Shown here: in pieces, positions 47,129 to 48,337 of the stretch
How the letters are laid out: every line of letters begins with the position of its first letter
How positions within the stretch are numbered: the first letter of the stretch is position 1
Assembly (NCBI GenBank): GCA_003132585.1
Contig: PKYG01000091.1
Location: forward strand, 18,893 to 67,229
Source of the DNA: Actinomycetota bacterium
GTDB lineage: Bacteria; Actinomycetota; Thermoleophilia; UBA2241
Reading direction: 5' to 3'
Length of the DNA stretch: 48,337 nucleotides
The notes under the pieces: model-generated
Seen by the model: only the letters and a program-made list of their open reading frames with translations
Database searches by the model: none
What the model was told of the DNA's origin: nothing
Position numbers and translations under genes: made by a program

Positions 47129-47866
47129 TCAGTCGGTCGAGTCGGGTCCCGTCGCCGCGGCGTCAGTGGAGTCCGGAGTGGCGCCTGCGCCGGAGTCCGG
47201 ACCCGCGTCGGCGTCGGCAGCGCGCGCCGCAAGCTTGCGCAAGCGGCGCCGCCCCGCCTGGCGCACGAACACCATCGCGGCGACCAGCGCCAGACCGGCG
47301 AGCACCCAACCCGCGACGCCGAAGACCCGGGCGATTGTCTTGACGCTGCTCGCGAACATGTACGCCAAAGTCGCCATCGTCACGACCCAGGTGATGCCGC
47401 CGAGAGCGTTGAAGACGACGAAGCGCTTCCAGTGCATCCGCGACGCGCCGGCGAACAACGCCCCCCACACGCGCAGAAAGGCTACCCAGCGGGCGGCGAA
47501 GACCGTCTTCGCCCCGTGGTCTCTGAAGTAGCCGTCGAGGATCGCGATGTGGTCCTCCCGTACATGAATGATGCGGCCATAGCGCTCGAGGAAAAGGCGC
47601 CCGCCTTTGCGCCCAACCAGGTAGCCGAGGTTGTCGCCGATGATCGCCGCGCTGGCGGCGACGACGATCACCCAGAACAGGCTGAGGTCACCTTGATGGG
47701 CTGCCACGCCGCCGGCGAGAAGGAACGTCTCGCCGGGCAGTGGCAGCCCCGCGCACTCGAGCAGGATCAGCCCAAAGATGATCGGGTAGCCATAGGTGTG
47801 GAAGGCGGCCTCGAGATGCGTGACGAGGCCGCCGACGACGATCGTGCTGACGACGAGGTGATGCAT
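47129..47866 (-). CDS. DedA-family membrane protein
   Basis: 245 residues from ATG 47866. ECAGLPLPGETFLLAGGVAAHQGDLS and IIGDNLGYLVGRKGGRLFLERYGRIIHVREDHIAILDGYFRDHGAKTVFAARWVAFLRVWGALFAGASRMHWKRFVVFNALGGITW carry the conserved DedA/VTT motifs (E..P.PGE; G...GY..GR..G; F.R..P.. variant). The proteins act as membrane lipid flippases or in envelope homeostasis. The C-terminal 40 residues are Ala/Asp/Ser-rich low complexity and probably disordered. Confidence 0.93.
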   Translation of the reverse strand: MHHLVVSTIVVGGLVTHLEAAFHTYGYPIIFGLILLECAGLPLPGETFLLAGGVAAHQGDLSLFWVIVVAASAAIIGDNLGYLVGRKGGRLFLERYGRIIHVREDHIAILDGYFRDHGAKTVFAARWVAFLRVWGALFAGASRMHWKRFVVFNALGGITWVVTMATLAYMFASSVKTIARVFGVAGWVLAGLALVAAMVFVRQAGRRRLRKLAARAADADAGPDSGAGATPDSTDAAATGPDSTD

Positions 47867-47923
47867 GTCCGCATTGTCCCATGTCCGGCCGGCCGAGAGG
47901 TACACGAAGTCATGTGAAAATGA

Positions 47924-47953
47924 TTGCATGCGTTGGCCCCGAGGGGGTATCGT
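47924..47953 (+). promoter_or_regulatory. promoter and GC operator-like site of the CsoR-type gene
   Basis: TTGCAT (47924-47929), 18 bases, TATCGT (47948-47953). The spacer carries CCCC-GA-GGGGG (47937-47947), the GC-rich inverted form that CsoR/CstR-type repressors bind. The start codon follows the -10 box by 7 bases, so the mRNA should be nearly leaderless. Confidence 0.55.
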
Positions 47954-47960
47954 TCGTGTC

Positions 47961-48254
47961 ATGGAGGGTCATCTCGGCAGCGAAGACCTCGCACGTATGG
48001 TCAATCGCCTGCGGCGTGTCGAAGGCCAGGCCCGCGGCCTGCAGCGGATGCTCGAAGAGGGCCGTTCGTGCGAGGAGATCTTCACCCAGCTCGCCGCCAC
48101 CAAGGCCGCGCTCGACCGCGTCGGCGTGCTGCTCATGTCACTGAAGATGCGCGACTGCCTCGAGGAAGCAGGTGAAGACGGTTCGTTCAACGCGCCAGAC
48201 GCGGTCGAGCGCGCACTGGAGGCCTTCCTCAAGTACGCTCAGCGCGTCAAGTAG
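47961..48254 (+). CDS. CsoR/CstR-family transcriptional repressor
   Basis: 97 residues from ATG 47961. DLARMVNRLRRVEGQARGLQRMLEEGRSCEEIFTQLAATKAALDRVGVLLMSLKMRDCLEEA is the DUF156 fold of CsoR, RcnR, FrmR and CstR. The first Cys (RSCEEI) and the second (MRDCLEE) are kept, while the His that copper sensors carry four residues before the second Cys is replaced by Lys. This two-Cys, no-His pattern fits the persulfide-sensing CstR subgroup rather than copper sensing. It should repress genes just downstream, in the same direction. Confidence 0.9.
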   Translation: MEGHLGSEDLARMVNRLRRVEGQARGLQRMLEEGRSCEEIFTQLAATKAALDRVGVLLMSLKMRDCLEEAGEDGSFNAPDAVERALEAFLKYAQRVK

Positions 48255-48266
48255 CAGCGTCCCGCC

Positions 48267-48337
48267 ATGGCTGAGAAGTTCGACCCGGCCAACGCTCCCA
48301 ATCTCGAGAACCCCGAACGCCTGCGCGAGTTGCCTCC
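48267..48337 (+). CDS. probable SAM-dependent methyltransferase, N-terminal fragment
   Basis: From ATG 48267 the frame AEKFDPANAPNLENPERLRELP runs to the end of the window. The start MAxKFDPxNAxxLxxPERLRxLP is typical of a class I methyltransferase group found next to CsoR/CstR-type repressors or metal-transport genes. The catalytic domain lies outside, so the call is tentative. It starts 12 bases after the repressor gene and should be co-transcribed and controlled by it. Confidence 0.55.
   Translation, partial: MAEKFDPANAPNLENPERLRELP

Noticed and set aside
1-48337. CRISPR array
   Set aside because: No regularly spaced direct repeats of 23-50 bases were seen; the repeats present are dispersed and kilobases apart.

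Overview
The window is high-GC DNA with strong G/C third-position bias and actinobacterial-looking content: a Tdh/Kbl threonine-degradation pair, PD40/TolB-like lipoproteins, lipoprotein signal peptides, a CsoR-family repressor, a GH18 hydrolase with a membrane anchor, and MazF/VapC/Doc toxin-antitoxin modules. I read it as a chromosomal contig from an (uncultured?) actinobacterium; the class cannot be fixed from the sequence alone.

Layout. (1) 1-1430: the end of tdh and complete kbl. (2) 1431 to about 19.1 kb, possibly to 25.7 kb: an accessory region of short, mostly plus-strand, unrelated genes. They include DUF4386, an alpha/beta hydrolase, a YdhR-like protein, SRPBCC, MazEF, VapBC, small lipoproteins, an antitoxin beside a broken parE, DUF1801, a VOC protein, a ferredoxin, a HAD phosphatase and a 1200-residue helical protein. 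Between them lie imperfect palindromes with the architecture of integron attC sites: RYYYAAC/GTTRRRY cores, inner L boxes, and one unpaired extra base in the L'' arm. The best are 2431-2514, 12348-12431 and 19037-19096. A 100-bp family present three times without gaps (1466, 6419, 15020) ends in attC-like cores. No integron integrase is visible, so the region looks like a cluster of attC sites lacking an integrase, and it is the main discovery candidate. (3) 19.1-25.6 kb: a type IIG-like restriction-modification enzyme, two membrane proteins, MazEF, a HAD paralogue, and a Doc toxin with its AbrB-type antitoxin.

(4) 25.8-32.4 kb, minus strand: three paralogous PD40 beta-propeller lipoproteins mixed with small cupin and dimeric alpha/beta-barrel proteins. 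Three transcription units here share one promoter design (TTGAMC-like -35, exactly 17 bp, TAxACC-like -10) and a conserved transcribed leader; two leaders run into a strong GC hairpin. This is a candidate leader-RNA regulon. An intact tRNA-Ala(TGC) lies at the edge, and a decayed tRNA-Ala 3' half lies inside.

(5) 32.9-48.3 kb, more core-like: a GH18 hydrolase, an FMN reductase, and a tightly packed minus-strand operon (HTH-PBP regulator, FN3 surface protein, Moco-domain-like membrane protein, ECF-type S component, beta-propeller membrane protein, TiaS-like protein). Then come a small membrane protein, an AI-2E-type permease, an HD phosphohydrolase, a family 4 glycosyltransferase, a PHP-domain protein divergent from it across a 19-bp-arm inverted repeat, a DedA protein, and a CsoR/CstR-like repressor followed by the start of a probable methyltransferase.

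No search or folding was run. Domain names rest on motif recognition, and stem pairings were checked by eye.
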